From the NCBI GenBank assembly GCA_016932375.1, contig JAFGDA010000131.1, forward strand, positions 1-16,647: DNA of 16,647 nt, in the 5' to 3' direction. This stretch comes from Actinomycetota bacterium. GTDB taxonomy: Bacteria > Actinomycetota > Humimicrobiia > Humimicrobiales > Humimicrobiaceae. The notes under the pieces are model-generated. The model did not search any database and was not told where the DNA came from. It saw only the letters and a program-made list of their open reading frames with translations. The position numbers and the translations under genes are program-made. How positions within the stretch are numbered: position 1 is the first letter of the stretch; each line of letters begins with the position of its first letter. Below, one piece after another: positions 14,669 through 16,647 of the stretch.

Positions 14669-14858
14669 AAAGGATATATTTATCTTTATTTTCAGCCGGC
14701 TGCAAGAATTCCTGTAGATTTCAATACAGTATTTATCTAATTTCCTCGTATTTTAATAATATAAAGGCAGGAAATAGCCTTACAGGAGACATTTCCGGCA
14801 CTTACTTTAAATATTGATGTTCCAATAGTAAAAGATAATAATATGTTAATTATTGTAA

Positions 14859-14869
14859 TATAATATAAT
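14859..14869 (+). promoter_or_regulatory. Overlapping TATAAT boxes just before the diguanylate cyclase gene
   Basis: Two TATAAT hexamers overlap by one base (14859-14864 and 14864-14869). The second ends eight bases before the ATG at 14878, so transcription would begin at or a few bases before the start codon, and no ribosome site is present. The 209-base gap 14669-14877 otherwise holds a CAGCCGGCTG palindrome (14693-14702) and AT-rich DNA. Confidence 0.45.
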
Positions 14870-14877
14870 ACTGGACT

Positions 14878-16647
14878 ATGAATATTTATACAGCATTAAT
14901 AATAGCTAATATAGTAATTTGTTTTGGTATTTGCGCTGTTACAATAAGGCGTATAAATTTTGTTGGGGCAAAACAGCTGCTTTTCCTGATAATAGCACTG
15001 ACCATTTATTCCCTGGGATATCTATTTGAAGTTTTAAGTCCGGCTCTCGAGAATAAGATAATCTGGTACAACATCGAATATTTCGGGATTGCGACAATAC
15101 CATTCTTATGGCTGGTTTTTGCATTTAAATATACTGGTTTTGAATGGCTGCTGTCAAAAAAATGGTTATTTATTTTTGCACTGATACCGGTGATTACAAT
15201 TATCATGGTATGGACGAATAAATACCATGGTTTGATGATTGAAGTACTGGGAATATCCACCGCAGGTGCCCTGCCTGAAATACTTAAAATCAACGGCCCA
15301 TGGTACTGGGTCCAGGTATCTTATTCTTACCTTCTTATATTTTCCGGATCGGTCATATTGCTTAAATCAGTTTTCAGCCTTCCGCCTTTTTATATTAAAA
15401 GGGGGGCAATCTTGATTCTGGGTTCATTGATTCCATTTGTGGGTAGTGCATTATATATATTTAAATTGGCGCCTGTTAAGTCATTTGACTTTATCCCCTT
15501 ATTCCTTGGTGTAAGCGGTGTTTTATTAACATGGAGTTTATTTAAGATCAAGGTTTTCCAGATTGTCCCGATAATCAGGGACATGATATTTGACTACATG
15601 AAATACGGTTATCTTGTTACAGACAATGAAGGCAAGATTATTGATGCAAACAAATATGCGCAAAGAATTCTTGATTTTAATATCAGGTCCTTAATAGGAT
15701 ATGATGTTGTAAAATTTTTCAGTGACCGGGATTTATTAAATAATTTATATACTTACAATGGAGCCTACCCGGACCGTAGCATTAATAATGGTATTGGGGG
15801 CTTTCAAAAACCAGTTGTCCGGGGGCCAGTTTTCTTTACCGGCGGAGATAAAAAAAGCACCGGTGGGGAAAGGACATCAATGTGGTCAAGAACATTTTCT
15901 TTCACTGAAGATGACCGGGAATTAAAGATAAGATACCGTGATTTTATAAATAGTTTTAAGGGTAAGTCCCAGGTTTTGATAATTAACCCGGAGAATAAGG
16001 ATTTGAAAAAATTCATTTCGGTTTCCCCGGTACCAATTGAAAAAAACGGGAGGAATTTATCGGGTTTTTTATTTGAATTGCAGGATATTACAGAAAGCAA
16101 AATCATCGAGGAAAGATTATACAGTTCGCGAAAAAAAATAGAAACCATAAATAAGATTATTTATGGAATAAGTATCAGTGAAAATACTTTAGATGTTTTT
16201 ACAAAGATAAGCGATACCGTAAAAAAATTGCTTGGATTTGAATATACAGGTTTTTTCCAATATAATTCAAGAGTGCTTGAAAAGATGTTTGTATCCAGGC
16301 CCGTGATTAAAAAAATCTTTGATAATAGTTTTTTCTATAATGAAGCTTTTAAACATTTTAAAAGGGGGGAATTTAGGTTCATAGATGTTTCAGGAGCTCC
16401 GGAAAATTACAGGTTTTTGAGTGAATATATCAGGGGTATCCGTTCAATTCTTTTTATTCCGGTTGAAAATATAGGGTTGTTTATATTTTTTGCAGCTGGC
16501 AGTGAGAAAATGGACGAAGAGAATATTGACATATGCGGGCTCCTTGCAAACCAGAGCGTTGTAGTTTTAAAAAGGATATGGCTCCAGAAGTCCCTGAAAG
16601 CCCAGGCTGAAAGGGATCCCCTTACGGGAGTATATAATAGAAGATAT
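14878..16647 (+). CDS. Sensor diguanylate cyclase: 7TM, PAS, GAF and start of GGDEF (partial, cut by window end)
   Basis: An open frame of 590 codons runs from ATG 14878 to the window edge without a stop. Residues 1 to about 225 hold seven hydrophobic helices resembling the HisKA_7TM sensor module (for example IEYFGIATIPFLWLVFAFKY). A PAS domain begins near 240 (KYGYLVTDNEGKIIDANKYA) and its end appears near 379-405, closing with LQDITESKIIEERL. About 95 residues rich in Gly, Asp and Arg lie between these halves. A GAF-like domain spans about 418-565. DPLTGVYNRRY (580-590) is the opening of a GGDEF domain, so the protein probably makes cyclic di-GMP in response to a membrane or ligand signal. 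The GG[DE]EF motif itself lies beyond the window, so catalytic competence cannot be judged. The double TATAAT before the ATG suggests a near-leaderless transcript. Confidence 0.85.
   Translation, partial: MNIYTALIIANIVICFGICAVTIRRINFVGAKQLLFLIIALTIYSLGYLFEVLSPALENKIIWYNIEYFGIATIPFLWLVFAFKYTGFEWLLSKKWLFIFALIPVITIIMVWTNKYHGLMIEVLGISTAGALPEILKINGPWYWVQVSYSYLLIFSGSVILLKSVFSLPPFYIKRGAILILGSLIPFVGSALYIFKLAPVKSFDFIPLFLGVSGVLLTWSLFKIKVFQIVPIIRDMIFDYMKYGYLVTDNEGKIIDANKYAQRILDFNIRSLIGYDVVKFFSDRDLLNNLYTYNGAYPDRSINNGIGGFQKPVVRGPVFFTGGDKKSTGGERTSMWSRTFSFTEDDRELKIRYRDFINSFKGKSQVLIINPENKDLKKFISVSPVPIEKNGRNLSGFLFELQDITESKIIEERLYSSRKKIETINKIIYGISISENTLDVFTKISDTVKKLLGFEYTGFFQYNSRVLEKMFVSRPVIKKIFDNSFFYNEAFKHFKRGEFRFIDVSGAPENYRFLSEYIRGIRSILFIPVENIGLFIFFAAGSEKMDEENIDICGLLANQSVVVLKRIWLQKSLKAQAERDPLTGVYNRRY

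Noticed and set aside
14712..14735. Terminator after ogt (CTGTA, 8-base loop, TACAG, TATTT)
   Set aside because: Only a five-pair AU-rich stem with an interrupted T-run; too weak to call.

Overview
The window reads as chromosomal DNA of a moderately AT-rich, probably anaerobic bacterium with a Gram-positive-like gene set. It has strong purine-rich ribosome sites on several genes, frequent AGG (Arg) and ATA (Ile) codons, a bacterial B12 riboswitch, a lipoprotein-type solute-binding protein and a K+-dependent-type membrane pyrophosphatase. A four-unit, 11-bp-phased operator upstream of the ammonium transporter resembles actinobacterial GlnR sites, and several genes have a TATAAT almost touching the ATG. 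Together these lean towards a low-GC, deep-branching Actinobacteriota lineage, but a clostridial origin cannot be excluded from sequence reading alone. I see no phage, transposon, CRISPR or tRNA/rRNA signal.

Layout. (1) 1-1113: a possible tail of an upstream gene, then an extended short-chain dehydrogenase/epimerase. (2) 1288-2328: rlmN, the 23S rRNA A2503 methyltransferase, with its own promoter. (3) 2438-4172: a nitrogen module, with the direct-repeat operator, the Amt ammonium channel and its PII partner GlnK, which has His rather than Tyr at position 51. (4) 4365-6494: hppA, a membrane ion-pumping pyrophosphatase. (5) 6499-7266, minus strand: a steroid 5-alpha-reductase-like membrane enzyme, convergent with hppA and only 4 bp away. 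(6) 7420-13733: a corrinoid locus, with cobalamin riboswitch, tandem terminator hairpins, btuF, btuC, btuD (carrying an extra C-terminal domain), cbiP and cobO. (7) 13834-14668: a small Cys-rich DUF6485-type protein and a DNA-alkylation repair methyltransferase. (8) 14878 to the edge: a sensor diguanylate cyclase (7TM, PAS, GAF, start of GGDEF) cut by the window.

How the genes work together. The riboswitch should shut down the corrinoid locus when cobalamin is plentiful. When it is scarce, BtuFCD imports corrinoids, CobO attaches the adenosyl ligand and CbiP amidates the side chains, so the locus couples salvage to late-stage synthesis. Amt and GlnK form the usual ammonium uptake and gating pair under a nitrogen-responsive operator. 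The pyrophosphatase uses PPi from biosynthesis to energise the membrane.

No complete undescribed system stands out. The most interesting items are the BtuD C-terminal domain, the strongly eukaryote-like 5-alpha-reductase, the GlnR-like operator paired with a Tyr51-less PII, the near-leaderless promoter architecture, and an 18-bp hairpin between btuF and btuC.
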